Shown: positions 34,920 to 44,474, counted from the first letter of the stretch. The stretch: 64,000 nucleotides of DNA from Paenibacillus oceani (GCF_014705615.1 NZ_JACXJA010000027.1:62001-126000), one strand, 5' to 3'. Notes: generated by a model from the sequence alone, not told the origin. Numbers and translations are program-made.

Positions 34920-37900
34920 ATGATGTACGCAAAATCAAACTCTTTCTGGCGAGTATGGTTCTTCTCATTGCTCGCGATCTTGTTGCTATGGAGCACCATC
35001 CAGCCTTCTATCGGGCATGCGGACCCCGCAAGCGGCCCCGGATGGACCTCCGTTGACGGAGGGGGAATCGGGACGAGTCCCGACTTACCGAATAAAAGCG
35101 CCGCTCTTCCGCATGCAGTCATGTTCAACAATCAATTGTATACGATTTTTGTGGAATCGGTTCAGGATATGATGATGATGTCCTCCACCAATGCGATTCG
35201 AGTCATGAAATCGGAGGACGGGCAGTGGGCGAGCGCCGACGGGGGAACACCCTTGAATGTGAGCCCCGATCCGCTCGAACACGTATCCTCCCCGTTCTTG
35301 GCCGTGTACAACAATGAACTCTATGCGATCTGGGAAGAGGGGATCTCGCCAAGGTCGATTTACGTCAAAAAGCTGCAGGGTAATACGTGGGTGCCGGTAA
35401 CCAGCAACTCTACTCCGCTCAACGGGACCGCAGGCAGCCGGAACGGGTATATGCCTGCCATGATCGCACACAACGGTTTCTTGTACGCAGCGTGGGTCGA
35501 GAATGGCAGCATCCAAGTTAAGAAATATAACGGCACGTGGACGAACGAATCCATCATTTCGCTGAAACCGAACAGTACGGTAACGTTCCCGGCTTTTGCC
35601 GTTCATAACAATGAGATTTATTTGACTTGGAGCGAGCAGTTAAGCAGCAGCCCTTATTCCTACTATATTCCTGTCATGAAACGAGCGGCAAACGGTATTT
35701 GGCACAGCGTATCGGGTGTGGATGGCATCAGTGAGTCGACAGCTCCGGCCGTTTTGCCAAAGATGCAAACCTACAAAGGCCTATTGTATGCGGTGTGGAA
35801 AACCGACACGGCCTATAAAATAAAAGCATATAACGAAACGAGCTGGAGTTGGGTAGGGGACGGGACATTCCCGGCACCACCGAATATTACTCCGCAATAC
35901 ATGTTCCTGACCGTCTTTCACGACAAGCTGTTTGCCAACTGGGTGAATCCGGGCTCCGGCTTTATCCCCCTTCTTCTTGCAACGGCCACCTATTATGATG
36001 GAGCGAATTGGACACCGGCCAGCAGCGGGTTGGAATCGAGCTATACGGACGGGAGAATGGGCGCGGTGGTCCCCACGGACGACTTGCTCTATATGGTGTG
36101 GGCACATTCCGGTAAAATCAGAGTGTCCGCGTATAAGGAAGGACCGCCGGCACCTGTCGGCGTACAGGTGACAAGAAACGGCAGCGATTCAGCAGCGCTT
36201 AGCTGGACGGTCGGAACGGGGATCACGGGGTATAAAGTGTACATGGGAACCCAGTCGGGTACGTATGGCTCCGCACCGCTTGCAACCCTCCCCGGCACGC
36301 AAGGAAGCTACACGGCCACCGGCCTGGAGGCAGGGAACACGTATTACTTGGCAGTCAAGGCCGTCAATGCCGACGGGGAAAGCTCTTATTCGGCGGAAGT
36401 GAGCGTTGCGATCCCTCAGCCGGCGCCGACCCTAAGCGGTTTGGAATGGGGCACCGGCAGCACGCCGGGAACGATTCGCGTCACCGAGCTGCCCGGCATA
36501 GGCACGTACAAATACGCAATCGCCGATCCGGATGCACTGTCCCAGCCGATGGTAGGCGATGACGCCGCCGTCGCGTATACCCAAACGCTTCAGAAAAACG
36601 TTGATTTTGCCATGCAAAGCGGTAAACGGGTGTTCGTGGTCGAGGTGGACGGCAACAACCGTATTCTCAAGTGGGCCGGCATTCCGATTGCAGACAGCTT
36701 GATTGCCGCAGCTGCGCCTCCGATCGTCGGCCTCGTCTGGGCACCGGGCAGCGTGCCGGACACGACGAAGGCCACGCAGTTGCCTGGCACAGGCACTTAC
36801 AAGTATGCTCTGGGCGCAGCAGGCTCCTTCACGCAGCCGGTCAGCGGTGCCGACGCTGCCCAGCTCGGCTACACGAATTCGCTAGTGACGAACGGCAATA
36901 TATCCGTAACCAGCGGTCAGCATATTTTCGTCGTTGAGGTCGATACCCATAACAAGATTGTCAAATGGAGCGATGTCCTTGTCACGGAGGAGCAGATCGC
37001 GCAGCTGGCTCCTTCGCTGGACGGCTTGACATGGGGCACCGGCAAGTATATCGGCACAACGAGAGCAACGCAGCTGCCGGGCGCCGGCGTATACAAATAT
37101 GCGATCGGAGAAGCCGGCGTGTATTCCCATCCGCTTACAGGCGCGGATGCCGGAGCGTTGAATTACGCAGCGACGCTCGCATTGAGCAGCAACATCGCCG
37201 TTCGCAGCGGCCAGCATCTGTATGTGGTTGAAGTCGACAGCAGCAACGGGATTCTCCAATGGACCCAGATTCCGATCGCGGACGACCAGATTATGGAGGC
37301 CGTATCGCCGATCCTGCATACTCCGGTTGCGGGTGCCGGACAAGTCACGCTTTCCTGGAGCTCGGTAAACGGAGCGACGGGGTATGCCCTTTACGCCAGC
37401 ACGACATCCGGCCAGTACGGAACGGAAATGACGACGGTGGCCAGCTCCGTATACGAGCATGCGGTGACGGGGCTTGTAAACGGAACGACGTATTACTTTG
37501 TCGTCAAAGCGAAGTACGATGGAGTGGACGGACCGCCATCGAACGAAAGAAGCGCAACGCCGCAAGTTCCGTTGCCGGGAGTGCCGGTATTAAACGCCCC
37601 TGTTGCAGGCAATGGACAAGCTGCTCTTTCCTGGAATCCGGTCGGCGGCGCGATGGGGTATAAAATCTACGTCAGCACGACGTCCGGCCAATATGGATCG
37701 GAGATTGCTACGGTAGGCGGCTCGGTTTACGGGCATTCTGTAGTGGATCTTGTAAACGGAACGACGTATTACTTTGTCGTCAAAGCGATGAATGCGGGAG
37801 GAGACAGCGCGGCATCGAACGAAGGAAGCACCGTGCCGGGTTCGGTTCCAACCGCTCCGTATCAGGTTTCTGCGACGGCAGGAGACGGGCAGGCAACCGT

Positions 37901-39458
37901 TACGTTTCAGGCTCCGGCCGATAACGGCGGATTCGCGCTCACCGGTTACGAAGTGACAGCATCGCCCGGCAACATCACGGCAACCGGAACGACGAGCCCG
38001 ATTACCGTAACAGGTCTGACAAACGGCACGGCTTATACGTTCACGGTTAAAGCGATCAACCGTTTGGGCGGCAGCGCCGCTTCCGAACTGTCCAATGCCG
38101 TTACGCCAAGCCTGCCTTCCGGCGACGACAGTGACGGGGATAACTCGCCGCCGACACCTTCAGAGCCATCAGCACCATCCCAGCCATCCACACCGTCCGT
38201 TAACCCGGACACAACCGCAATCGTGTACGTAAACGGAAAAGCGGAAAACGCCGGGGTAGTGACGACAACAACGGTGAACGACAGGAAAGTCACCATGGTT
38301 GCGCTCGACCCGAAGAAGCTGGACGAGAAGCTTGCGGCCGAAGGCTCGGGTGCGGTCATTACGATTCCGGTTACGGCGAATGCGGATACGATCATCGGCG
38401 AGCTGAACGGCCGGATGGTGAAAAACCTGGAGCAAAAACAAGGGGTTGTACGACTCCAAACGCCTTATGGCATCTACATCATTCCGGCATCGCAGATCCG
38501 GATCGACGCGGTTTCGGAACAGCTCGGCAAAGCCGAAGCGCTCGAGAACATTGCAATCCGAATCGAAGTAGCCGTCTCGGCTTCCGACACGGTGCGCGTT
38601 GTCCAAAATACCGCCGCCGACGATGAACTGACCGTGGTCGTGCCGCCGCACGATTTTACGATAAGAGCAGTTACCGGCGATGATGCCGTCGAGGTGAATC
38701 AGTTTGACTCCTACGTGGAACGGATGATTGCGATTCCGGAGGGCGTGGACCCGACTCGGATTACGACGGGCGTCGTTTTGAAGGCGGGCGATACGCTTGC
38801 GCATGTGCCGACGAAAGTGACGCAATTTGAAGGAAACTATTATGCGGTAATCAACAGCTTGACCAACAGCAGCTACGCGGTCATCTACAACGTAAAAACC
38901 TTTGACGACATTGCCGGCCACTGGGCCAAAGCCAGCATTGACGATATGGCGTCGCGACTGGTCGTCAACGGAACGACTGCCGGGCAGTATAAGCCGGACC
39001 ACGAGATTACGCGGGCGGAATTCACGGCGATCGTCGTCAGAGCGCTTGGTCTTCGGAAGGCGGATCAAGCTCCGGCGTTCGACGATATGAAATCGTCGGA
39101 TTGGAGTTACGAGGCCGTTTCCATCGGAGCCTCTTACGGTTTGGTGCAAGGCTACGAGAACGGTACGTTCGGTCCGGATCGGAAGATCACCAGGCAGGAG
39201 GCGATGACCATTCTGTCCAAGGCGATGACGCTGATCGGAATGGACCTATCGGTTGCTTCCGGACAACAGGAGAAGTTGTTAGCCGCATTTTCCGATAAGG
39301 ACTTGTTAAGCGATTGGGCCGCGCTGTCCGCAGTGCTCAATATCCGCTACGGCATCGTAGAGGGAAGCGGCGAGCAGTTAAGACCGCAGGCCAATATTAC
39401 AAGGGCGGAGACGGCTGCAATCGTGCAGCGGCTGCTGCAAAAAGCCGGGTTGATCTAA
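34920..39458 (+). CDS. Giant SLH-anchored surface protein with propeller-like, FN3 and repeat domains
   Basis: A 1512-residue exported protein. Signal peptide 1-34 (cleavage after IGHA); residues about 40-405 form sialidase/propeller-like repeats (NNELYAIWEE, HNGFLYAAWVENG, NNEIYLTWSEQ); one fibronectin type III domain (410-497); three tandem copies of a ~98-residue module (499-795) with ATQLPGxGxYKYA and VVEVD; three more FN3 domains (796-1062); a Pro/Ser linker (1065-1097); an uncharacterised domain (1098-1325); and three SLH domains (1326-1512, TRAEFTAIVVRALGL, TRQEAMTILSKAM) that bind secondary cell-wall polymer. It should be displayed on the cell wall, perhaps binding glycans. Near-identical FN3 units suggest internal duplication. 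Likely controlled by the upstream SARP regulator; a terminator follows. Confidence 0.9.
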   Translation: MMYAKSNSFWRVWFFSLLAILLLWSTIQPSIGHADPASGPGWTSVDGGGIGTSPDLPNKSAALPHAVMFNNQLYTIFVESVQDMMMMSSTNAIRVMKSEDGQWASADGGTPLNVSPDPLEHVSSPFLAVYNNELYAIWEEGISPRSIYVKKLQGNTWVPVTSNSTPLNGTAGSRNGYMPAMIAHNGFLYAAWVENGSIQVKKYNGTWTNESIISLKPNSTVTFPAFAVHNNEIYLTWSEQLSSSPYSYYIPVMKRAANGIWHSVSGVDGISESTAPAVLPKMQTYKGLLYAVWKTDTAYKIKAYNETSWSWVGDGTFPAPPNITPQYMFLTVFHDKLFANWVNPGSGFIPLLLATATYYDGANWTPASSGLESSYTDGRMGAVVPTDDLLYMVWAHSGKIRVSAYKEGPPAPVGVQVTRNGSDSAALSWTVGTGITGYKVYMGTQSGTYGSAPLATLPGTQGSYTATGLEAGNTYYLAVKAVNADGESSYSAEVSVAIPQPAPTLSGLEWGTGSTPGTIRVTELPGIGTYKYAIADPDALSQPMVGDDAAVAYTQTLQKNVDFAMQSGKRVFVVEVDGNNRILKWAGIPIADSLIAAAAPPIVGLVWAPGSVPDTTKATQLPGTGTYKYALGAAGSFTQPVSGADAAQLGYTNSLVTNGNISVTSGQHIFVVEVDTHNKIVKWSDVLVTEEQIAQLAPSLDGLTWGTGKYIGTTRATQLPGAGVYKYAIGEAGVYSHPLTGADAGALNYAATLALSSNIAVRSGQHLYVVEVDSSNGILQWTQIPIADDQIMEAVSPILHTPVAGAGQVTLSWSSVNGATGYALYASTTSGQYGTEMTTVASSVYEHAVTGLVNGTTYYFVVKAKYDGVDGPPSNERSATPQVPLPGVPVLNAPVAGNGQAALSWNPVGGAMGYKIYVSTTSGQYGSEIATVGGSVYGHSVVDLVNGTTYYFVVKAMNAGGDSAASNEGSTVPGSVPTAPYQVSATAGDGQATVTFQAPADNGGFALTGYEVTASPGNITATGTTSPITVTGLTNGTAYTFTVKAINRLGGSAASELSNAVTPSLPSGDDSDGDNSPPTPSEPSAPSQPSTPSVNPDTTAIVYVNGKAENAGVVTTTTVNDRKVTMVALDPKKLDEKLAAEGSGAVITIPVTANADTIIGELNGRMVKNLEQKQGVVRLQTPYGIYIIPASQIRIDAVSEQLGKAEALENIAIRIEVAVSASDTVRVVQNTAADDELTVVVPPHDFTIRAVTGDDAVEVNQFDSYVERMIAIPEGVDPTRITTGVVLKAGDTLAHVPTKVTQFEGNYYAVINSLTNSSYAVIYNVKTFDDIAGHWAKASIDDMASRLVVNGTTAGQYKPDHEITRAEFTAIVVRALGLRKADQAPAFDDMKSSDWSYEAVSIGASYGLVQGYENGTFGPDRKITRQEAMTILSKAMTLIGMDLSVASGQQEKLLAAFSDKDLLSDWAALSAVLNIRYGIVEGSGEQLRPQANITRAETAAIVQRLLQKAGLI

Positions 39459-39630
39459 TCCGCGTGTTCCATGTGAATTTGGCATGAAGCTCGCCCAAAA
39501 TACACTCGGCCACATTTGAAGTCGTGTTGATACCGCCAAGTCTAGACAAGACAACGCGACTGAGGGCGAGCGGGGAAGCCAGGCCCCCCATTCCCCCGCG
39601 CACCTACGTGCGCGTTTGCACGTCAAAAGG

Positions 39631-39663
39631 ACCGTCCGGACGCTTTTACCGGACGGTTTTCTT
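39631..39663. terminator. Terminator between the SLH-protein and cytochrome c genes
   Basis: ACCGTCCGG, 9-nt loop, CCGGACGGT, then TTTCTT. It serves the SLH-protein gene and, less strongly, the convergent cytochrome gene. The rest of 39459-39729 holds nothing else I can identify. Confidence 0.8.
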
Positions 39664-39729
39664 ATTAAAAAAGACAGCCGCGATTGTTACGGACGCCATA
39701 AGCCAGAACCCGCTTCAATGCGGCGTACA

Positions 39730-40059
39730 TTACTTTTTCTCGGCAAGCCAGTCCGCAAGCGTACCGATCTCCGTCTCGTTCAGCGAGCCGCTGAAGCCCG
39801 GCATGCCCCGGCCGCCTTTGGCGATCTGGCCCGCGATCTGGTCGCGGGTTAGTTTGGCGCCTACTTGGGTCAGGTTGGTAGGAGGGCCGATGCGTCCTTC
39901 CAATTTTTCGCCATGACACGACAAGCACTTTTTCTTGTACAACGCTTCCGCTGTGCCCACCGCCTCGGAACCGGAAGCTCCGCATCCGCTCAACATCACG
40001 GCGGCGGCGGACAAGACGATCCCCGCTCCCCATAATCTCGCCTTGCTTGGCTGCTTCAT
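39730..40059 (-). CDS. Lipoprotein cytochrome c (class I, c550/c551-like)
   Basis: A 109-residue membrane-anchored cytochrome. Signal peptide with lipobox LSGC (Cys26), a short linker, the haem-attachment motif CLSCH (Cys45, Cys48, His49) and RGMPGF with Met86 as the second iron ligand. Such small cytochromes shuttle electrons to a terminal oxidase on the outer face of the membrane. ATG 40059 is chosen over TTG 40065 because GGAGGG lies exactly 6 bp before it. Single gene, convergent with the SLH protein. Confidence 0.93.
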   Translation of the reverse strand: MKQPSKARLWGAGIVLSAAAVMLSGCGASGSEAVGTAEALYKKKCLSCHGEKLEGRIGPPTNLTQVGAKLTRDQIAGQIAKGGRGMPGFSGSLNETEIGTLADWLAEKK

Positions 40060-40314
40060 CTGCAACCCTCCATGTTCTAATTCCGGTTTCCGGTTATGCC
40101 CATCTTAGCATATCCACTCCGGTTATTGGCTATGAACGCGGGATTCCTATGAACGTTCTGCGAATATTGCCTTCCGCCTTCCGGCAAAATGGGCGAAAAC
40201 TCCCCGATCAAAAGCCCATGCCACCGGGCGTTCGTCTACATATAGTATCTTAAATCCGCATTAGCCCGCACCCAATCCAATTACAGCGGCTTGAACAACG
40301 AGGAGGGATTACGA

Positions 40315-40587
40315 GTGTCGATGCTGAAGGAAGACGCCTACTGCATCTGCAAGCTGTATATGAACCGGCCGGTGCAGTTGCAGACCAGAGATGGCCATAC
40401 TCATCATGGGACGATCGTGCATGTAGATAGCGAGCATGTGCACCTGCAACTGTCCGGCGACGCGAACGGTCAAGCCAGGAACTTCTATCCGCCGTACGGA
40501 TCTTACGGATACGGATACGGAGCGCAAAACCAGATCATGACGCTGGCTCTGTTCGATCTGCTGGCGATTACGCTGCTGCTGCTCTGA
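40315..40587 (+). CDS. Small Sm-like/coat-like protein of unknown function
   Basis: A 90-residue protein. Residues 10-45 (NRPVQLQTRDGHTHHGTIVH plus VD) have the beta pattern of an Sm-like or DUF2642-type fold; then a Tyr/Gly-rich patch (YGSYGYGYGAQ) and a hydrophobic tail (IMTLALFDLLAITLLLL). GTG 40315 lies 7 bp after GGAGGG (40302-40307), better than ATG 40321. The Tyr/Gly stretch is common in spore-surface proteins of the group. Function unknown. Confidence 0.65.
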   Translation: MSMLKEDAYCICKLYMNRPVQLQTRDGHTHHGTIVHVDSEHVHLQLSGDANGQARNFYPPYGSYGYGYGAQNQIMTLALFDLLAITLLLL

Positions 40588-41010
40588 TCGCTGACACGGT
40601 GGAGGTTAACAGGCAGGCGTGCAGGCAGTCCCATGAGGGGCTGCCTGCTGCTGTGCGGAACTTGTCTTTCTGGCTGCGGGATTGCCTCTGACGACAAGTG
40701 GAGACAAAAAAAGAGACCCGCAAGCAACGGGCCGCGGATCTGAAAGTTATATATATGAAAAAGGGGGTCGATATTTAGTATAGGCGTTTTTCATTAAAGC
40801 GAGATGAAAAGGACATTGCAGTTTGGTTACAAGCTGTTTTCATTTTCGGGACAAAAAGTCGGAAAGGTTGGCTGAAACCGTTCTCCCCCTTACTCCGAGC
40901 AGCGTCTGCCGTTACAATATACGGGCCGGTACAAAGTCGGATTCATTGAATGTGCGGAGCGGTTAGAGGTTCGACGTTTAACGACGAACATAGGGGAGGC
41001 GGTTATCGGG
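40588..41010. other. Gene-free stretch with one hairpin
   Basis: The strongest feature is the 12-bp hairpin at 40621-40648 (GCAGGCAGTCCC/GGGGCTGCCTGC) with no U-tract, 34 bp after the preceding gene. AT-rich sequence around 40740-40870 may hold the kinase promoter; I cannot place its boxes. Confidence 0.5.
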
Positions 41011-41841
41011 ATGAAGGGAAACGGAATTGCGGAGATAAAACGAACCGAAGTGGGGATCGAGGAATGTCTCGCCCGGGCGGGGAAGGTGTTCAAGCGGTTC
41101 GATAAGCAGGACTCCGGCTGTATTTCATACGGTCTTGCGGTTGATGATGAGAAATGGTTCGTCAAGCATGCAAGCCGGCCCGATGCGATTCATTGGATGA
41201 ATAATGCGGTCCGCGTACATACGGATATCCGGCATCGCTGCCTGCCGGCGCTGCGGAACACCTTCGACACCCGGGACGGCTTCGCGCTGGTCTACGATTG
41301 GGTCGAGGGGGAAGTGCTGGGAACCCCGGATTACCCGGGCGCCGAGGGGCGGAACCATCCGCAATCGCCGCATTACCGGTTCCGGCAGCTGCCCGCGGAA
41401 CGGATCGTCGCGATGTTGACCGACTTATATGAGCTGCATGTGGAAGTGGAAGCGAAAGGGTACGTTGCGGTCGATCTGTACGACGGCAGCATCCTGTACG
41501 ATTTTTACCGTCATACCACGTTTTTTTGCGATTTGGACTGTTACTCCAAGGGAGCGTTCCGGCTCGGGACGGATCGCAACTTCGGGTCCAGCCGGTTTAT
41601 GGCTCCCGAGGAGTTTGTCAAAGGAAGCCTGATCGATCATCGGACGAACGTATATACGATGGGAGCGGCGGCTTTTGTTTTTCTGGCGGACGGGGTACGG
41701 GCACGGGAAGCGTGGAAAGCGCCGGATGAGCTGTTCGAGGTCGCGCTCCGGGCCGTATCGGCCGACCGGGAGAGCCGTCATCCGACGCTGGCGGCCTTTT
41801 ACCGGGAGTGGCGGCTTGCTCTGCGTCCCCGGTTTTGTTAG
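41011..41841 (+). CDS. Atypical protein-kinase-fold protein
   Basis: A 276-residue protein with a eukaryotic-type kinase layout but altered motifs. EKWFVKHA gives the ATP-lysine candidate (Lys52); FALVYDWVEGE is the hinge; the catalytic loop reads YVAVDLYDGS (HRD changed to AVD, Asp155; the expected Asn position is Ser160); DFG is replaced by DLD (174-176); FMAPEEF is the activation-segment end. There is no glycine-rich loop. Activity is uncertain: it could be a weak kinase, a pseudokinase or an aminoglycoside-kinase-like enzyme. GGGGAGG is 11 bp upstream. It is 58 bp before an SDR gene, likely the same transcript. Confidence 0.8.
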   Translation: MKGNGIAEIKRTEVGIEECLARAGKVFKRFDKQDSGCISYGLAVDDEKWFVKHASRPDAIHWMNNAVRVHTDIRHRCLPALRNTFDTRDGFALVYDWVEGEVLGTPDYPGAEGRNHPQSPHYRFRQLPAERIVAMLTDLYELHVEVEAKGYVAVDLYDGSILYDFYRHTTFFCDLDCYSKGAFRLGTDRNFGSSRFMAPEEFVKGSLIDHRTNVYTMGAAAFVFLADGVRAREAWKAPDELFEVALRAVSADRESRHPTLAAFYREWRLALRPRFC

Positions 41842-41899
41842 GATCGGACTGATCGATCAAGGCCCGGTGGAGGCCGAACAGGCAGGGAGGTTATGTTCC

Positions 41900-42658
41900 A
41901 TGAAGTTTTTTATTGTAACCGGCGCTTCTAAAGGACTCGGAGAGGCGCTGCTGCGCCGATTGATGCAGCCCGGCCACACGCTGGTCGGCATGGCCCGCAG
42001 CGATGGCGAACCGCTGCGGGCCGAAGCGGAGAGCAAAGGCGCCGTACTGAGATGGATTCGCGGTGACATGAACGATATCTCATCACTTGATACCTTAATG
42101 GAGGAAGCGTGCGCCGGAATTGCGGGGGACGGGCTGGAGACCGCCGTGCTGATTAACAATGCAGGGATGGTAGAGCCGATCGCCCCGGCGGACGTCGCTG
42201 CCGGCGCCGAACTGGCACGCAATCTGACCGTTAACCTGATCGCTCCGGTCGTGCTCGCCTCGGCCTTTCTGCGCCTGACGGCGGGCTGGGGAGCGGATAA
42301 GCGGATATTGAACCTGTCATCCGGCGCCGGTAAGAAGCCGTATGCCGGATGGAGCGCCTATTGCGCGTCCAAGGCGGGGCTCGATATGTTCACCCGCTGC
42401 GTCGGCGAGGAGCAGCAAGCCGCCGGCACAGCAGGAGTCCGAATCTTGTCAGTCGCCCCCGGAGTGGTCGATACCGGGATGCAGGAGGAAATCAGGCGGA
42501 CCGACCCGGCGTTATTCCAACAGCACAGCCGGTTCGTACAGCTGAAGGAAACCGGCGCTCTGGCTTCCCCGGACGAGACGGCGGGCAAGCTGCTTCGGGT
42601 GTTGTTCGACGATCGTTATCCCACCGGCAGCCTACTGGATGTACGCGAACTGGGCTAA
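41900..42658 (+). CDS. Short-chain dehydrogenase/reductase (YueD-like)
   Basis: A 252-residue SDR. TGASKGLG is the NAD(P)-binding motif at the N terminus, LINNAGM the core stabiliser, and YCASK (with the preceding LSSGAGKKPYAGWSA) the catalytic Tyr-Lys. It resembles Bacillus YueD, a benzil reductase that makes (S)-benzoin, but the natural substrate is not known. GGGAGG 9 bp before ATG 41900 sets the start. Second gene of the kinase-SDR unit. Confidence 0.9.
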   Translation: MKFFIVTGASKGLGEALLRRLMQPGHTLVGMARSDGEPLRAEAESKGAVLRWIRGDMNDISSLDTLMEEACAGIAGDGLETAVLINNAGMVEPIAPADVAAGAELARNLTVNLIAPVVLASAFLRLTAGWGADKRILNLSSGAGKKPYAGWSAYCASKAGLDMFTRCVGEEQQAAGTAGVRILSVAPGVVDTGMQEEIRRTDPALFQQHSRFVQLKETGALASPDETAGKLLRVLFDDRYPTGSLLDVRELG

Positions 42659-42992
42659 TAATGCGTAGCTTGACGATCACCAACTCGTTTCAAGAGACGG
42701 AGTTCGGATAGCTCCGATTCCGAGCTGGAAGAGAGGTGAACTCTGGAATTGACCGAGCGAATCTCCAACCTGTCAGCCGCAGAGCTTTCGATCTGCTTTC
42801 ATTTATGCGGACGAAGCCCTGCGCAGGCGGAGTTATCCGTGCCCCATCGTCCCTTCATTACTTCTCCGGTTGATTCTTTTACGAATCCATCTCCCATGTA
42901 ATGAATGCCAAAAAAATATGGATGAATAGTAACTTTTTGCCTGTCCGGTGCGTTATACATAAAGGAGATAATCGGCAAGGAGTTGAAAGCCC
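42659..42992. other. Gene-poor stretch before a binding-protein gene
   Basis: A possible 50-codon frame from TTG 42749 to TAA 42901 has AGAGGTG 10 bp upstream and protein-like composition, but no match I know. A weak GCAGA/TCTGC hairpin lies near 42780-42797. Neither is convincing. Confidence 0.35.
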
Positions 42993-44399
42993 ATGCAGCT
43001 TAACCGCCGCCGTGGGAACGGCCGCAAGGTTAAAGCGGGAGTGGCAGCCCTCGTATGCGCTCTTTTTGTAATCGCTTTCATTGTGGTTCGGCCCGTATCT
43101 GAACGGATATCACGGCTGACTGGAGAAACGAGCCGGGACCCGGATGACCGTGTCGATCTGGAGCAGCCTGTCCGTTTGAAGGTTGTATATCCGGATGAAC
43201 AGATATTTATGGAGAAATACGGAAAGTCTTTCATGCTCCGTTACCCAAACGTATCGTTTGAAGTGCTGACCGCGGTTCCCGGAGACCCCGGCATCCCTCT
43301 GGCGGAGTCGGGCTCCATCAAAAAGATGCTGAATCAGCAGCGCCCTGACGTCCTGTTGTTAAACCAGGAATCGCTCGGGTATCTGGCTGCCAAAAATCAG
43401 CTGGCGGCGCTGGACAGCTGGATCGTCCGGGACCGGTTCGACCTGCAGGCGTTCGATTCGAAGGTGACGGACCGGCTAAGGCAGCTGGGAGGAGGCCTCT
43501 TATACGGTTTGGCCCCGGAGATAGAACGGATGGGGTTATTTTATAACCGCGACCTGTTTCGGTCGGAGGGCTTCGCTTTTCCCGTCAGCCGGATGAGCTG
43601 GTATGACGTTCTGCAGACGGCCGCCCGCTTTCAGGCGGAGGGCGGGGATGGAGAGCGGATATTTGGTCTGAGCGTATATCCCCGTTCTACACCCGGCAGC
43701 TTGATCAGTCTGGTTGCGGCGACACTCGATTTAAGAATGATCGACCCGGTATCCCGGGGGCTTACGCTGCAGGCTGCGGGCTGGCGGGACGTCTGGACGA
43801 CAGTGATCGGCGGTTACAAGAACGGGTATCTGGCATGGGAAACGTTGCCGGCCCGCAACCTGTTTCTGGAGGGGAAGGTGGCGATGAGCGTACAACCTTT
43901 TACCTTCTTGTCGAAGCTGCGGGAATCGGGCGGAGTGTCTTTTGATTGGGACGTTGTGACCGAGCCGGTCAACCCCGGCAGCCCCGACCAGTCGGCTACT
44001 TTTCAAATTCCGATGATTTATGCCGTCTATGCCGGTTCGCCGTCTGCCAAGGTCGCGTGGGAGCTGGTGAAGCATATCAATAGCCCGGAAATCGCCGATC
44101 AGCAGATCCGTGACAACCGGGAAGTTCCGCTTCTATCCAGAAAGCAGCAGCTTCTCGAACGTCTGAGGAGCAGCGGCGTGAAAGCCGATATCGATTGTTT
44201 CTACGAGCTGAAGCCGGGTGCGAGCGTGTCCGCGCCGAAGGACGGAGTGCCCGCCGCTTTCCGCAGCGTATTCGCCGGGATGATGGACGGAGAGGCGGCC
44301 CAGGTGCTGGAAGGCCGCAAAACGGTCGCCGAAGCTTTGCAGGCGATGGAGCGCCAAGGCGGAGAAGCTTTGCTTCACAGCAGGACAGAGGGGCGCTGA
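42993..44399 (+). CDS. Membrane-anchored extracellular solute-binding-like protein
   Basis: A 468-residue protein with a family-1 binding-protein fold (RPDVLLLNQESLGYL, GGGLLYGLAPEIERMGLFYN, EGKVAMSVQPFTFLSKLRE, TFQIPMIYAVYAGSPSAKVAW). Instead of a lipobox it has one hydrophobic span at about 13-32 (AGVAALVCALFVIAF) and no Cys, so it is tethered by an uncleaved signal anchor. The order of blocks matches the lipoproteins at 7185 and 8677. No permease adjoins. AAGGAGTTGAAAGCCC precedes ATG 42993. It may be a sensor partner rather than a transporter part. Confidence 0.82.
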   Translation: MQLNRRRGNGRKVKAGVAALVCALFVIAFIVVRPVSERISRLTGETSRDPDDRVDLEQPVRLKVVYPDEQIFMEKYGKSFMLRYPNVSFEVLTAVPGDPGIPLAESGSIKKMLNQQRPDVLLLNQESLGYLAAKNQLAALDSWIVRDRFDLQAFDSKVTDRLRQLGGGLLYGLAPEIERMGLFYNRDLFRSEGFAFPVSRMSWYDVLQTAARFQAEGGDGERIFGLSVYPRSTPGSLISLVAATLDLRMIDPVSRGLTLQAAGWRDVWTTVIGGYKNGYLAWETLPARNLFLEGKVAMSVQPFTFLSKLRESGGVSFDWDVVTEPVNPGSPDQSATFQIPMIYAVYAGSPSAKVAWELVKHINSPEIADQQIRDNREVPLLSRKQQLLERLRSSGVKADIDCFYELKPGASVSAPKDGVPAAFRSVFAGMMDGEAAQVLEGRKTVAEALQAMERQGGEALLHSRTEGR

Positions 44400-44404
44400 G
44401 CCCT

Positions 44405-44474
44405 TCGATGTCGAGCAGGCTTCCTGATCTGCTTCGTGATCAGAAGTGGACTTTTTGAACAACCTCTACAAGTG
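44405..44474 (+). repeat. 70-bp direct repeat, copy A
   Basis: About 64 of 70 bases are identical with 44589-44658, in the same orientation and 184 bp apart. It starts TCGATGTCGAG and includes TTTTTGAACAACCTC. Confidence 0.9.

Noticed and set aside
39536-39605. GC-rich palindromic stretch considered as a riboswitch or small RNA
   Set aside because: No consensus core recognised, and the gene downstream runs on the opposite strand.
42700-42810. Riboswitch-like look (AGAGGTG, several short pairings)
   Set aside because: I could not match it to glycine, lysine, TPP or other known consensus elements.
42749-42901. TTG-initiated 50-codon frame after the SDR gene with AGAGGTG upstream
   Set aside because: Composition is protein-like but there is no motif, neighbour or conservation evidence; kept only as a note.
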